From: Paenibacillus sp. SZ31
Lineage (GTDB): Bacteria > Bacillota > Bacilli > Paenibacillales > Paenibacillaceae
DNA length: 64,000 bases
Assembly: GCF_012912005.1 (NCBI RefSeq)
Contig: NZ_JABBEA010000002.1
Location: 1-64,000 of the forward strand
Reading direction: 5' to 3'
Each line of letters starts with the position of its first letter. The first letter of the stretch is position 1. Shown here piece by piece: positions 43,116 through 51,230 of the stretch. The notes under the pieces were generated by a model that ran no database searches, was not told the origin of the DNA, and worked only from the letters and a program-made list of their open reading frames with translations. Made by a program: the position numbers and the translations under genes.

Positions 43116-43817
43116 TTGAATAAGTGGGTCAAAACGATACTTTTTCTACTAGGCTCCGTCTTTCTAACACGATTCATTCCATTCTCGTCCTTGTTCCGTA
43201 ACCTGGATACGATGATTCACGAATTCGGTCATGCACTAATGACACTGGTATTGTCCGGTAAAGTGCTGCGGATTGAATTGTACGCTGATCATAGCGGCGT
43301 GACCTATTCGTCCATGTTGACGCCAGGTAGATCGATCCTGGTTTCTCTCGCGGGATATATCAGTGCATCACTGTTCGCCTGGCTATTGTTCTACTTATAC
43401 CGCAAAGGCTTGCATATGTGGGGACTTGGGATTATGACGGCTGTAGCTCTGGTGTCACTCCTGTTGTATGTAAGAGGGGAGTTCGGCATGTTATGGTTGA
43501 CCGGGTTCATCGTTCTGAATGTGGTCATTATGATTTTTGGCGCCAAGATCGTAAAATTCTATTATCTGTTACTGGCGTTTCTTACACTGGAAGAGTCCGT
43601 TGTTAGTGCTGTATACGTTGGATTTATGTCCTGGACTCAGCCTTCACGGGCAGGGGATGCAGCGAATCTCGCTCAACAGACGTTCCTTCCCGCGCTGTTC
43701 TGGGGTACACTGTTCGCTTTGTTTGCACTGTGGTGTGCGAACAGAGCGCTCACTCTCTTTTTCCGCAAAGAAGGTACTTCGCGATCGCCACGATCTCGGG
43801 GATTACGAAGAGCGTAA
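43116..43817 (+). CDS. M50-type membrane metalloprotease
   Basis: A membrane protein of about 233 residues with five or six helices and the zinc-protease motif HEFGH (in DTMIHEFGHALMTLV, near residue 40) in the first part, as in M50B-like proteases. A second ligand motif of the S2P type (NxxPxxxxD) is not obvious, so activity is likely but unproven. AAAGGAGG at 43098-43105 is too close to the ATG at 43107; TTG 43116 has proper spacing and I prefer it. No partner or substrate gene is evident. A terminator follows. Confidence 0.78.
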   Translation: MNKWVKTILFLLGSVFLTRFIPFSSLFRNLDTMIHEFGHALMTLVLSGKVLRIELYADHSGVTYSSMLTPGRSILVSLAGYISASLFAWLLFYLYRKGLHMWGLGIMTAVALVSLLLYVRGEFGMLWLTGFIVLNVVIMIFGAKIVKFYYLLLAFLTLEESVVSAVYVGFMSWTQPSRAGDAANLAQQTFLPALFWGTLFALFALWCANRALTLFFRKEGTSRSPRSRGLRRA

Positions 43818-43844
43818 CGGATTTAGAGTTATGTAAAAGCAAAG

Positions 43845-43890
43845 AAGGCACTTCCTTTCTTCATAAAGGGAAAGTGCCTTTTGTTTTTGG
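43845..43890 (+). terminator. Terminator after the M50 gene
   Basis: AAGGCACTTCCTTT pairs with AAAGGGAAAGTGCCTTTT, followed by GTTTTTGG. Confidence 0.82.
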
Positions 43891-43932
43891 ACGTACATCT
43901 GATATTAAAGTCTGATATTGAACACATTGAAC

Positions 43933-44304
43933 CTAATCACCAAGATTATCCCATAATACATAAAAGTAATAAATCTCTTCCATAATCGCTTTATCATCCT
44001 CTGCTGCAACGCCGCCCTTCATGCGAGCAAGGGTCCCCAGAATATCATAAATCGCTTCACGCTCCACACTGAACTGAATGCGGTTGACGATTTTATCCCA
44101 AGCCTGCATTGCATAATTGATTTGAGTCTTGGCTTCAGTCCAGTTTTGGCCCTCGACCTGTTTCTCCAACATTTGTACTGATTCAAGCAAGCGATCATCG
44201 GTACCAAAGGGCTTTTTGAGAAAGGCTCCGCTAGCCATAATCGCAACGAATACAAGAATGAGGAAGATCGGAAGCACATATAGCAGCCAGAAACGCGTTT
44301 TCAT
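43933..44304 (-). CDS. DUF4363 family protein
   Basis: A 123-residue protein with one N-terminal membrane helix (FWLLYVLPIFLILVFVAIMA, about 5-24) and a helical, probably outward-facing domain (LESVQMLEKQVEGQNWTEAK). This matches DUF4363, a family found almost always beside DUF421 proteins in spore formers. GAAGGAGG sets the start. It follows the DUF421 gene by 26 bases on the minus strand. Its function is unknown; a sporulation or envelope role is suggested by its distribution. Confidence 0.82.
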   Translation of the reverse strand: MKTRFWLLYVLPIFLILVFVAIMASGAFLKKPFGTDDRLLESVQMLEKQVEGQNWTEAKTQINYAMQAWDKIVNRIQFSVEREAIYDILGTLARMKGGVAAEDDKAIMEEIYYFYVLWDNLGD

Positions 44305-44330
44305 TCAACCGCCTCCTTCATGTAGAGAAT

Positions 44331-45059
44331 TTAGAAAGGCCCCTCATAATCGCCCATATCGATTTTTTCGGTGATCTTATCCTTGAACAGATCCACATAC
44401 AATTTGTCATTGGGTAATATGGCGGCAAAAGCGATATCCTGTATCGTAATGTTTTGCTTTTTCAGCTGCTCACTGAGCCAGTTAGTATCTTTGTTTCTTT
44501 CCTCCAGATTTTGCTTAATCAGCAGGCCATCAATAATAATCTCGGTCATCAGCTTGCTCTTGGGCGGGTGCATATGCATGTCTTTCGCGGTTACCGGTTG
44601 ATTCTCAGGTTTCAAAACAACCGAAAGGCTGCCGTCCGGTTCCAGAATCGCATAATCCAAAGTCGTAATATCAAATACATCCTTTTGCCGTAGCATCATG
44701 GTCAACTCATCAAATTTGACTCGCATTTTACTCAGGTTCTGTTCGAGAATTTTACCGTTCTGGATGATCAATGTGGGATCAGAGTCCATCAGTTTGGAGA
44801 TGGTGCGATTTTTCAGCGTAATATACTGAAAGATGATCGTAATGATTGTGAAAATGGTCAAGGCCACAAAATGAATCCACGCCTTGGACGAGAGATCGGT
44901 TGCAAACGTACCCGCAATGGAACCGATTGTGATACCGTTAATGTAATCAAAATACGTCAAGTTACCCATCTGCTGCTTGCCCAGCACCCTTGTGTAGATG
45001 ATCAGGGTTAGAAAGGCAATAATAGACCGTACGGCAACAACCCATGTTTCTTCCATCAT
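44331..45059 (-). CDS. DUF421 (YetF-like) membrane protein
   Basis: A 242-residue protein with three N-terminal helices (about 8-30, 38-56, 62-82) and a soluble C-terminal domain. Family hallmarks are RSIIAFLTLIIYTRVLGKQQ at the N-terminus, TYFDYINGITIGSIAG (near residue 35) and the C-terminal YetF domain (LIKQNLEERNKDTNWL; QDIAFAAILPN). AAAGGAAGG precedes the start. It forms a two-gene operon with the DUF4363 gene. Related YetF-type proteins affect spore and envelope properties, but no biochemical role is established. Confidence 0.85.
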   Translation of the reverse strand: MMEETWVVAVRSIIAFLTLIIYTRVLGKQQMGNLTYFDYINGITIGSIAGTFATDLSSKAWIHFVALTIFTIITIIFQYITLKNRTISKLMDSDPTLIIQNGKILEQNLSKMRVKFDELTMMLRQKDVFDITTLDYAILEPDGSLSVVLKPENQPVTAKDMHMHPPKSKLMTEIIIDGLLIKQNLEERNKDTNWLSEQLKKQNITIQDIAFAAILPNDKLYVDLFKDKITEKIDMGDYEGPF

Positions 45060-45176
45060 ATATGTATCACCTTCCTTTAGTTCACCGTAGTTCTATTAAG
45101 AGGTTGTTTAAAAAGTTTGCTTTTGAACACGTATTATAACAAGCTTTTCCTACGCTGGATGATCTTATGCTTGAAC

Positions 45177-45222
45177 GCAAAAAACCGAAACCTGGGTAAG
45201 TATCCCAAGCTTCGGTTTCATT
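45177..45222 (-). terminator. Terminator of the uxu operon on the minus strand
   Basis: Read on the minus strand, GAAACCGAAGCTTGGG pairs with CCCAGGTTTCGGTTT, followed by TTTTGCG. It ends the transcript of the reductase gene at 45266. Confidence 0.85.
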
Positions 45223-45232
45223 AATCACCTAT

Positions 45233-45265
45233 ATTAGTTGAACTGATTCATTTACACGTTAATCG
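45233..45265. repeat. Dispersed palindromic repeat, end fragment E
   Basis: AGTTGAACTGATTCATTTAC and the following ACGTTAATCG match the left end of copy A (GTTGAACTAATCATTTGCAC, then GATAACGG). Only the terminal 33 bases remain, and they touch the stop codon of the reductase gene at 45266. Confidence 0.6.
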
Positions 45266-46129
45266 TTAAACACCGGAATATGCCATAAATCCGCCATCTA
45301 CCGGAATGACTGTGCCAGTGACGAAGCCGGATTGTCTTTCATCCGCAAGCCACATTAATGTGCCCAGCAGATCCTCCGGCTTACCGAAGCGGCGCATGGG
45401 CGTATGCGCAATAATTTTACTGGAACGTTCCGTCGGAGAGCCGTCTGGTTGCAGTAATAGATTACGGTTCTGCTCGGTCAGGAAGAACCCGGGTGCAATG
45501 GCGTTGACACGAATACCGGATTCAGCCAGATGAACGGCGAGCCATTGCGTGAAGTTGTTAATCGCTGCCTTGGCAGCACTGTACGCAGGAACTTTAGTCA
45601 TGGGCGACGGGGCACTCATGGAAGAAATATTGATGACCGTTGCCGGAACATCACGCTCAATCATATGTCTTGCAAAGATTTGAGTGGGAATGAGAGAACC
45701 GACAAAATTCAGATCCATCACCTGCCGAAATCCCTCTACACTCACATCGAAAAACGTCGTGATGTCGCTCTGTTCCAGATCTTCCAATCTGAATATTTCA
45801 TTCGTAGTATTAGCACTGGCGTTATTGCCACCAGCGCCATTAATGAGAATATCACAGGGCCCAAGCTGTTCCAGCACCGTATCTGCCGCTGCTTGCACAC
45901 TATCGGCCTGGGTTACGTCACAGGCGATAGCAATCGCTCGGCCACCGACAGCTTCAATTGCAGCTACAACCTCCTGACCCTTGGACACGGTGCGGTTCAG
46001 GATGGCTACACTTGCACTGTGCCGAGCAAGTTCTTCCGCCATGGAGCGGCAGAGTACTCCAGCACCACCGGTGATTACAGCCGTTCTGCCTTCGAGACGA
46101 GATGAGCGTTCATATTGACGTTCACTCAT
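45266..46129 (-). CDS. SDR-family D-fructuronate reductase (UxuB type)
   Basis: A short-chain dehydrogenase of about 287 residues. It has [20 protein letters not shown] (coenzyme loop), INGAGGNNA, the catalytic Ser in [11 protein letters not shown], and [11 protein letters not shown] (YxxxK), then [14 protein letters not shown]. It overlaps uxuA by 4 bases; B. subtilis UxuB (YjmF) is an SDR in the same position, so interconversion of D-fructuronate and D-mannonate is the best call. AAAGGAGG gives ATG 46129; the frame is open to 46168. Repeat fragment E and a terminator follow. Confidence 0.85.
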   Translation of the reverse strand: MSERQYERSSRLEGRTAVITGGAGVLCRSMAEELARHSASVAILNRTVSKGQEVVAAIEAVGGRAIAIACDVTQADSVQAAADTVLEQLGPCDILINGAGGNNASANTTNEIFRLEDLEQSDITTFFDVSVEGFRQVMDLNFVGSLIPTQIFARHMIERDVPATVINISSMSAPSPMTKVPAYSAAKAAINNFTQWLAVHLAESGIRVNAIAPGFFLTEQNRNLLLQPDGSPTERSSKIIAHTPMRRFGKPEDLLGTLMWLADERQSGFVTGTVIPVDGGFMAYSGV

Positions 46130-47193
46130 GCTTTTGTCCTCCTTTGCAAGGAATCCCAGACGCCCCACAGATACATGATTCCTAAAGCCCGGTCATAGAG
46201 TCCATAACCAGGTCGGCATTGTTCTCCCCAGAGATGACGACCGTGGTCGGGCCTCGCATAACCTTCATAACCGATATCGTGATAAGCCTCAACAACCCCC
46301 GCAATGTCGACGCTTCCATCCTGGCTGCGGTGTGATGTTTCGATAAAGTCGCCGTTATCATAGATTTTGACATTACGAATATGTGCAAATGGAATCCGAT
46401 CCTTGAACTCGTGAATCATCCCGATAATGTCATTATCAGCATTCGCTCCCAAAGAGCCGCTGCACAACGTCACGCTATTGTAAGGGCTATCATAAAGATT
46501 CAGATATTTGCGAACATTCTCCTGACTCGTAATAATCTTCGGTAATCCAAAAATTGGCCATGGCGGGTCATCCGGATGGATGGCCATTCGAATCCCCAGC
46601 CGTTCGGCTGTAGGAATAATCTCTTGCAGGAAATAACGCGCGTGCTCCCACATATGCTCCTCGGTCACATCCTTGTAAGCTTCGAACAGACCTGTTAAAT
46701 ACTGCAATCGTTCTGGTTCCCAACCTGGCATGGTGAGTGCGGAGTTTTCGGTAATGCGTCGAACCAGCTCCAGCGGTTCAATATTTTCAATCTTGCTATT
46801 CTCATAGAAGAGAGCAGTGGAGCCATCTTCCATCTCCTTATGAAGATCGGTACGTAGCCAGTCGAAGATCGGCATAAAGTTGTAACAGATGACCTTTACA
46901 CCCACCTGAGCCAGTTTTTCCATCGTTTTAATGTAGTTTGCAATGTATTTATCCCTTGATGGCAGGCCCAACTTGATATCCTCATGGATGTTCACACTCT
47001 CAACGACATCCAGATGTAACCCGGCCTTGTCTGCTGCCGCTTTGACAGCGAGTATTTTGTCCATCGGCCATTCCTCGCCAGCAGGAACATCGTGCAGCGC
47101 CCACACAATACCTTCAACACCCGGAATCTGCCGGATGTGATCCAGTGTTACCGTATCATTGCCTTCGCCAAACCAGCGAAACACCATTCTCAT
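46126..47193 (-). CDS. uxuA: Mannonate dehydratase
   Basis: Dehydrates D-mannonate to 2-keto-3-deoxygluconate in glucuronate catabolism. The protein is about 355 residues and starts [20 protein letters not shown]. Family segments are [16 protein letters not shown] (near residue 97), [17 protein letters not shown] (near residue 195), [13 protein letters not shown] and a C-terminal PDHGRHLW with metal-binding His. GAGGTGAAC gives ATG 47193 over upstream GTG codons. It lies between its GntR regulator and the reductase gene. Confidence 0.94.
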   Translation of the reverse strand: MRMVFRWFGEGNDTVTLDHIRQIPGVEGIVWALHDVPAGEEWPMDKILAVKAAADKAGLHLDVVESVNIHEDIKLGLPSRDKYIANYIKTMEKLAQVGVKVICYNFMPIFDWLRTDLHKEMEDGSTALFYENSKIENIEPLELVRRITENSALTMPGWEPERLQYLTGLFEAYKDVTEEHMWEHARYFLQEIIPTAERLGIRMAIHPDDPPWPIFGLPKIITSQENVRKYLNLYDSPYNSVTLCSGSLGANADNDIIGMIHEFKDRIPFAHIRNVKIYDNGDFIETSHRSQDGSVDIAGVVEAYHDIGYEGYARPDHGRHLWGEQCRPGYGLYDRALGIMYLWGVWDSLQRRTKA

Positions 47194-47233
47194 CACGTTC
47201 ACCTCATCATGAATAGTAGTAAGAAGAATTCAG

Positions 47234-47965
47234 TCATTGAAAATAGGATGGATATGTATCCTGCAGGACAGCCAAATCGGTCACAGTTAAATGCAGGTGT
47301 TCCTGCATTAGTCGCTCTGCCGTCTGGGCATCATGCTCTTGTATAGCCTGGACCATGGACCTGTGCTGTTCGATCAGATGATCCCACTGGTAATCCGAGG
47401 ACAGGCGAAGCATGCGACTGCGATTCAAATGCACATTCATCTGCTGGATGACAGTCCAGGTGTTGCTTTTGTTACAGCCTGCAAAAAGAGTGCTATGGAA
47501 TTCCTCATCCAATTGGAACATTCGTTCATCATCCGGATTGACTCTGCATTCCTGTTGACGTGCAAGATTCTGTTCAAGTGCCACCATCTGTTCGTCAGGA
47601 AAGTTCTCACAGGCGAGTCTGATTACGGCTCGTTCGAGCTGTTCACGCATGAACCGTGCTTCCTCAACCAGATCGAGTTGGATCAGGGAGACGTATGTGC
47701 CACGCTGTGGATACACTTCCAGCAAACCTTCCTGGGCAAGTCTCACAAAACTTTCTCGAACGGGTGTCCGGCTGACCTGGAACTCCAGCGAAATGTCCTT
47801 CTCTGAAATGGCTGTTCCCGGAGGCAGCTTCAGACTCAAAATCAGCTTTTTAAGCGTGACGTACACCGCATCCCGGGCTGAGGAAGACTGCTTGTTCATG
47901 GAAGACAGACTGTTCGCAGCAGGCGACAAACCGGCTTTGGATGATAACTTTGGCGTATATTCCAC
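47234..47965 (-). CDS. GntR-family (FCD) regulator of the uxu genes
   Basis: A 243-residue regulator with a GntR winged helix (AISEKDISLEFQVSRTPVRE, about 51-70; EGLLEVYPQRGTYV) and a C-terminal FCD domain with the metal-site pattern FQLDEEFHSTLF and HRSMVQAIQEHDAQTAERLM. The FCD class typically senses a sugar acid. GTG 47965 follows GAAGGAGT. A 28-bp palindrome lies 21 bases upstream, so autoregulation of a regulator-uxuA-reductase operon is likely; only 40 bases separate it from uxuA. Confidence 0.9.
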   Translation of the reverse strand: MEYTPKLSSKAGLSPAANSLSSMNKQSSSARDAVYVTLKKLILSLKLPPGTAISEKDISLEFQVSRTPVRESFVRLAQEGLLEVYPQRGTYVSLIQLDLVEEARFMREQLERAVIRLACENFPDEQMVALEQNLARQQECRVNPDDERMFQLDEEFHSTLFAGCNKSNTWTVIQQMNVHLNRSRMLRLSSDYQWDHLIEQHRSMVQAIQEHDAQTAERLMQEHLHLTVTDLAVLQDTYPSYFQ

Positions 47966-47986
47966 AACTTCAACTCCTTCATTGAC

Positions 47987-48014
47987 ATACTACCATACTT
48001 GTATGGTAGTATGG
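47987..48014. promoter_or_regulatory. 28-bp palindromic operator before the uxu regulator
   Basis: CATACTACCATAC (47987-47999) and GTATGGTAGTATG (48002-48014) are perfect inverted arms around TT. Its position directly upstream of the GntR-family start points to autorepression. Confidence 0.75.
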
Positions 48015-48026
48015 AAGCGCTTTATC
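48012..48026. promoter_or_regulatory. Candidate cre site overlapping the uxu operator
   Basis: ATGGAAGCGCTTTAT matches the cre pattern WTGNAANCGNWNNCW at 14 of 15 positions, including the central GCGC, and overlaps the end of the palindrome at 47987-48014. Confidence 0.45.
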
Positions 48027-48094
48027 GCTATTGTATTGAACTTATTTGATAATTTACTTGCAGTTCAAGATAGTAGAGAGTACAATTCAATCAT

Positions 48095-48113
48095 TAGGTT
48101 CGAATGTTTAAAC
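48095..48113 (+). promoter_or_regulatory. Repeated operator-like motif 1 (before the arsR-type gene)
   Basis: TAGGTTCGAATGTTTAAAC is repeated at 48507-48525 with 17 of 19 identical bases and lies 53 bases before the ArsR-family gene. Confidence 0.6.
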
Positions 48114-48166
48114 CAACAGACATCGAATAGAGAACAATATACGAAGAATAGTACAGAGGTGAAACC

Positions 48167-48469
48167 ATGGGACAAAAAGCAATTAGCGTTTTTCAAACCT
48201 GTATTCCGTTATTTCAGGTGTTAAGTGACAACCATCGTCAATCCATTTTGCTGACACTTACCGAGAAGGGCAGAATGACGGTGAATGAAATTACCGAACA
48301 ATCCAGCCTATCCCGGCCAGCCATATCTCACCATCTCAAGCTGTTGTTAGAGAAGGGGCTCATATCTGTGGAACAGAAGGGCACACAGCGCTATTATTCG
48401 GCTTCATTGAATGCATCGGTGGAACTGTTGAAGGAACTGGTAGCTGCTTTGGAAGAAGAGTGTCTGTAG
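48167..48469 (+). CDS. ArsR-family winged-helix repressor
   Basis: A 100-residue ArsR/SmtB-type regulator. The winged helix is typical (FQVLSDNHRQSILLTLTEKG; VNEITEQSSLSRPAISHHLK, about 44-63; EKGLISVEQKGTQRYY). The metal-binding ELCVC motif of classical ArsR is missing; cysteines occur only at about 13 and 99, so the signal is probably not a metal. AGAGGTG precedes ATG 48167. It sits 90 bases before an aldehyde dehydrogenase gene, and both are preceded by the same 19-base motif, so it likely controls both. Confidence 0.87.
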   Translation: MGQKAISVFQTCIPLFQVLSDNHRQSILLTLTEKGRMTVNEITEQSSLSRPAISHHLKLLLEKGLISVEQKGTQRYYSASLNASVELLKELVAALEEECL

Positions 48470-48506
48470 ATGAATGGTGATACAACATGCTTTTGCATGT
48501 GTCTTA

Positions 48507-48525
48507 TAGGTTCGTAAGTTTAAAC
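48507..48525 (+). promoter_or_regulatory. Repeated operator-like motif 2 (before the aldehyde dehydrogenase gene)
   Basis: TAGGTTCGTAAGTTTAAAC lies 34 bases before the dehydrogenase start and repeats the motif at 48095. Confidence 0.6.
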
Positions 48526-48559
48526 GTTTAATCAATAATAAGTAGAGGAGTATGCATAT

Positions 48560-49963
48560 ATGACATCGACGATACAGGAAGTAACCAGTCAGGAAGTTGA
48601 AGAGATTTTGGAGCAGCAACGACAATTCTTTCGTTCCGGGGTCACACGATCGGCAGAAGCTCGAATTGCCCGTCTGACCCAACTGAAGCAGGCGATTCAA
48701 AAGTATGAGTCCAGACTGACAGAAGCCCTTTATCAGGATTTGGGCAAAAGTGAGTTCGAATCCTACACAACCGAGATCGGATTTATGATGGACAGCATCA
48801 CACACACCATTCGTAAAGTGAAGAAATGGGTGAAACCCGTTAAAGTCAAAACGCAAATGGCACTCCTGGGCTCCAAAAGTGTGATTATACCCGAACCTTA
48901 TGGGTCCGTTCTGATCATCGGACCTTTCAATTATCCATTTCAACTCTTGATCGAACCATTGGTAGGCGCTATTGCGGCAGGAAACACAGCCGTGCTCAAA
49001 GCCTCAGAGAATACACCTGCGGTGTCTGCTGTTGTACGTGAAATGATCGCGACCGTATTCGAACCGGCATACGTGCAGGTACTTGACGGTGCCAAAGACA
49101 CAACGACTGCACTGATTAACGCACCATTCGACTATATCTTTTTTACAGGCAGTGTACCGGTTGGCAAGATTGTGATGGAGGCAGCTGCCAAAAATCTGGT
49201 TCCCGTTACGTTGGAACTGGGAGGTAAAAGCCCAGTCATCGTGGATGAACAGGCCGATATCAAAGTAGCTGCGGAGCGCATCATATGGGGTAAACTGCTC
49301 AATACAGGACAGACCTGTATCGCACCTGACTATTTACTCGTGCATGAGCGTGTGAAGGAACAGTTAGTTACGGAGATGAAAACAGCAATTGTGTCTTTCT
49401 TTGGTTCAGATATCCAACATAACAAGGACTATGGGCGTATCGTGAACAAGGGACATTTTAAACGTCTGACGACGCTAATTGAACGGGATCAGGCCAAAGT
49501 GATATATGGAGGAGCATCGGATGAGGAAGATCGATTCATTGAACCTACTTTGATTGATGCGGAATCCTGGGATGCAGCAACGATGGAAGATGAGATTTTT
49601 GGACCGATTCTACCGATCATCAGCTACCGTAACCTCGATGAAGCCATTGTAGAGATCGTAAAACGGCCGAAACCACTTGCCTTGTATCTATTTACTTCTG
49701 ACACCCAAGTTCAGGACAAAGTGCTGCGCGAAGTTTCATTTGGCGGCGGATGCATTAACGATACCATCACGCATGTAGCGAACCCACGTCTGCCATTTGG
49801 CGGTGTTGGTCATTCAGGTGTTGGCTCATATCATGGGCAGTACAGCTTCGAAACCTTCTCTCATCTCAAAAGTGTCCTGAAAAAAAGCACAAAATTGAAT
49901 CTGCCGATTCTGTATCCACCTTACGATAACAAGCTGAAGTTGATTAAGCGTTTGTTGAAATAA
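48560..49963 (+). CDS. Aldehyde dehydrogenase (class 3-like, YwdH type)
   Basis: Oxidises aldehydes to acids with NAD(P). The protein has 467 residues, with the coenzyme and active-site elements IGPFNYPFQLLIEPLVGAI (near residue 119), FFTGSVPVGKIV, the general base Glu in VTLELGGKSPV (near residue 220), and the catalytic Cys in NTGQTCIAPDYLL (near residue 254). A hydrophobic C-terminal tail after FETFSHLKS resembles membrane-associated fatty aldehyde dehydrogenases. GAGGAG precedes ATG 48560. It is paired with an ArsR repressor and may respond to toxic aldehydes. Confidence 0.92.
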   Translation: MTSTIQEVTSQEVEEILEQQRQFFRSGVTRSAEARIARLTQLKQAIQKYESRLTEALYQDLGKSEFESYTTEIGFMMDSITHTIRKVKKWVKPVKVKTQMALLGSKSVIIPEPYGSVLIIGPFNYPFQLLIEPLVGAIAAGNTAVLKASENTPAVSAVVREMIATVFEPAYVQVLDGAKDTTTALINAPFDYIFFTGSVPVGKIVMEAAAKNLVPVTLELGGKSPVIVDEQADIKVAAERIIWGKLLNTGQTCIAPDYLLVHERVKEQLVTEMKTAIVSFFGSDIQHNKDYGRIVNKGHFKRLTTLIERDQAKVIYGGASDEEDRFIEPTLIDAESWDAATMEDEIFGPILPIISYRNLDEAIVEIVKRPKPLALYLFTSDTQVQDKVLREVSFGGGCINDTITHVANPRLPFGGVGHSGVGSYHGQYSFETFSHLKSVLKKSTKLNLPILYPPYDNKLKLIKRLLK

Positions 49964-50026
49964 GCATTTCATATAAATACAGAGATTTATCTCGAATCGA
50001 ATTTTGCAAAATGTTGAATCAAGCCA

Positions 50027-50065
50027 AACAGCCTGCTACTGGACCTCATTCCAGAGCAGGCTGTT
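50027..50065. terminator. Hairpin between convergent dehydrogenase and AraC genes
   Basis: AACAGCCTGCT pairs with AGCAGGCTGTT, with an inner CTGGA/TCCAG stem. It overlaps the stop codon of the AraC gene. The minus-strand read continues as TTTGGCTTG, so it fits a weak terminator for that gene. Confidence 0.5.
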
Positions 50066-50957
50066 CCTGTCGGTAACGGGATGGCGACATGCCGGCCCAA
50101 CGCTTGAATTGACGACTGAAATGGGCAATATCCTTGTAACCAAGCATGACCGCAATATTTTGAACAGACAGCTTCGGATTGCCCAGAAGAAGCTTCGCTT
50201 CATGCAAAACCAACTGGGATAACACAGCACGGGGAGACTGACCGAATACCTGCTTGAAGACACGATTACAGTGTGAAGAGCTGATCCCCAGTTCTGCTGC
50301 AATATCATCAATGCCATAGTGTCCGTCCGATTCGTGTCCCTGTTTGAATTGCTGACTCATCAGGCCTTGCAATCGATTGCGAATCCGATGGGCGAGTTCA
50401 ATCTTCTCGTGTCCATCCGTAAACCATTGCACTGCCTCTTGCGAGACCGCCTCCCACAGATGTCCGAATAGTTCAAATACTGCAGATTGCAGCTGCATAC
50501 GCTGAACCATCGTACTTGCTGTTTCATCATCCGCGGATGACATTAATTTGCGCAAAACAGGCTCAATCTGCTGCGTAACCGGACTATCCGCATTGAATCG
50601 TACTTGTTTGATGCGCGCCAGCAATGATAGGAACAACGGATCATCAATGTCAAAGTGCATGCAAAAATACGTGAATCCCTTGCTGTTATGGCTCTGGCTC
50701 GAATGAATGCTTCCCGGAGGAATCAGGAGCAGTTCGCCAGCCTTTTGAATATACAGGGTACCATTCACCATCATGCGTTGCTCGCCTTCCGTGACATAAT
50801 TCAATTCATATTGAGGGTGCTCATGCGCCGGGTAATCCCAGTCTGTACCGACACTTCGCAAATGAATGGCGAACAGATTGACCGTTGTTTGCACATCTGG
50901 GTAAAAAACTTCATGGACACTTTCTCCCAAATCGGGAGGCAAGAACGTTGAAGACAT
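50046..50957 (-). CDS. AraC-family regulator of the xylan genes
   Basis: A 303-residue activator with an N-terminal cupin sensor (HEHPQYELNYVTEGEQRMM, about 46-64; LLIPPGSIHSSQ) and a C-terminal double helix-turn-helix (GIDDIAAELGISSSHCNRVF; VQNIAVMLGYKDIAHFSRQF). AAGGGGGAT sets the start. It is divergent from the GH52 gene across 273 bases, so control of the beta-xylosidase and alpha-glucuronidase operon, probably by a xylo-oligosaccharide, is inferred. Confidence 0.88.
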   Translation of the reverse strand: MSSTFLPPDLGESVHEVFYPDVQTTVNLFAIHLRSVGTDWDYPAHEHPQYELNYVTEGEQRMMVNGTLYIQKAGELLLIPPGSIHSSQSHNSKGFTYFCMHFDIDDPLFLSLLARIKQVRFNADSPVTQQIEPVLRKLMSSADDETASTMVQRMQLQSAVFELFGHLWEAVSQEAVQWFTDGHEKIELAHRIRNRLQGLMSQQFKQGHESDGHYGIDDIAAELGISSSHCNRVFKQVFGQSPRAVLSQLVLHEAKLLLGNPKLSVQNIAVMLGYKDIAHFSRQFKRWAGMSPSRYRQEQPALE

Positions 50958-51141
50958 GGAAGATCCCCCTTATAGAGGTTGCTCAAAAAAAGCCCGCTTG
51001 GAAACGGCTCTTCTCGAACTCTCACTATTATCAAATGAAATGATTGGTTTAGCTTATGAGAACTATTACTATTAATAAACTCTTTTTTGTAACCGCTTTA
51101 ATTCATTATAGTCTATTAGCTTGATTTGGGTAAATATCCGA

Positions 51142-51204
51142 TTGATTTGATCATGGTCTGAGGTAGAACCACGTGTTAGGATGGGGCTAATGAAAACGTA
51201 TGCA
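51142..51204 (+). promoter_or_regulatory. Candidate promoter and cre site of the GH52/GH67 operon
   Basis: TTGATT (51142-51147), 16 bases, TAGAAC (51164-51169) is a weak, activator-dependent-looking promoter. ATGAAAACGTATGCA (51190-51204) fits the degenerate cre pattern WTGNAANCGNWNNCW at every position and lies between promoter and start codon, as expected for catabolite repression. Confidence 0.5.
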
Positions 51205-51230
51205 TACCATTCTGAGAGGGGTTATGATTC

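Noticed and set aside
45530..46105. A plus-strand frame of 191 codons inside the uxuB-type reductase gene
   Set aside because: Antisense to a reductase with intact motifs.
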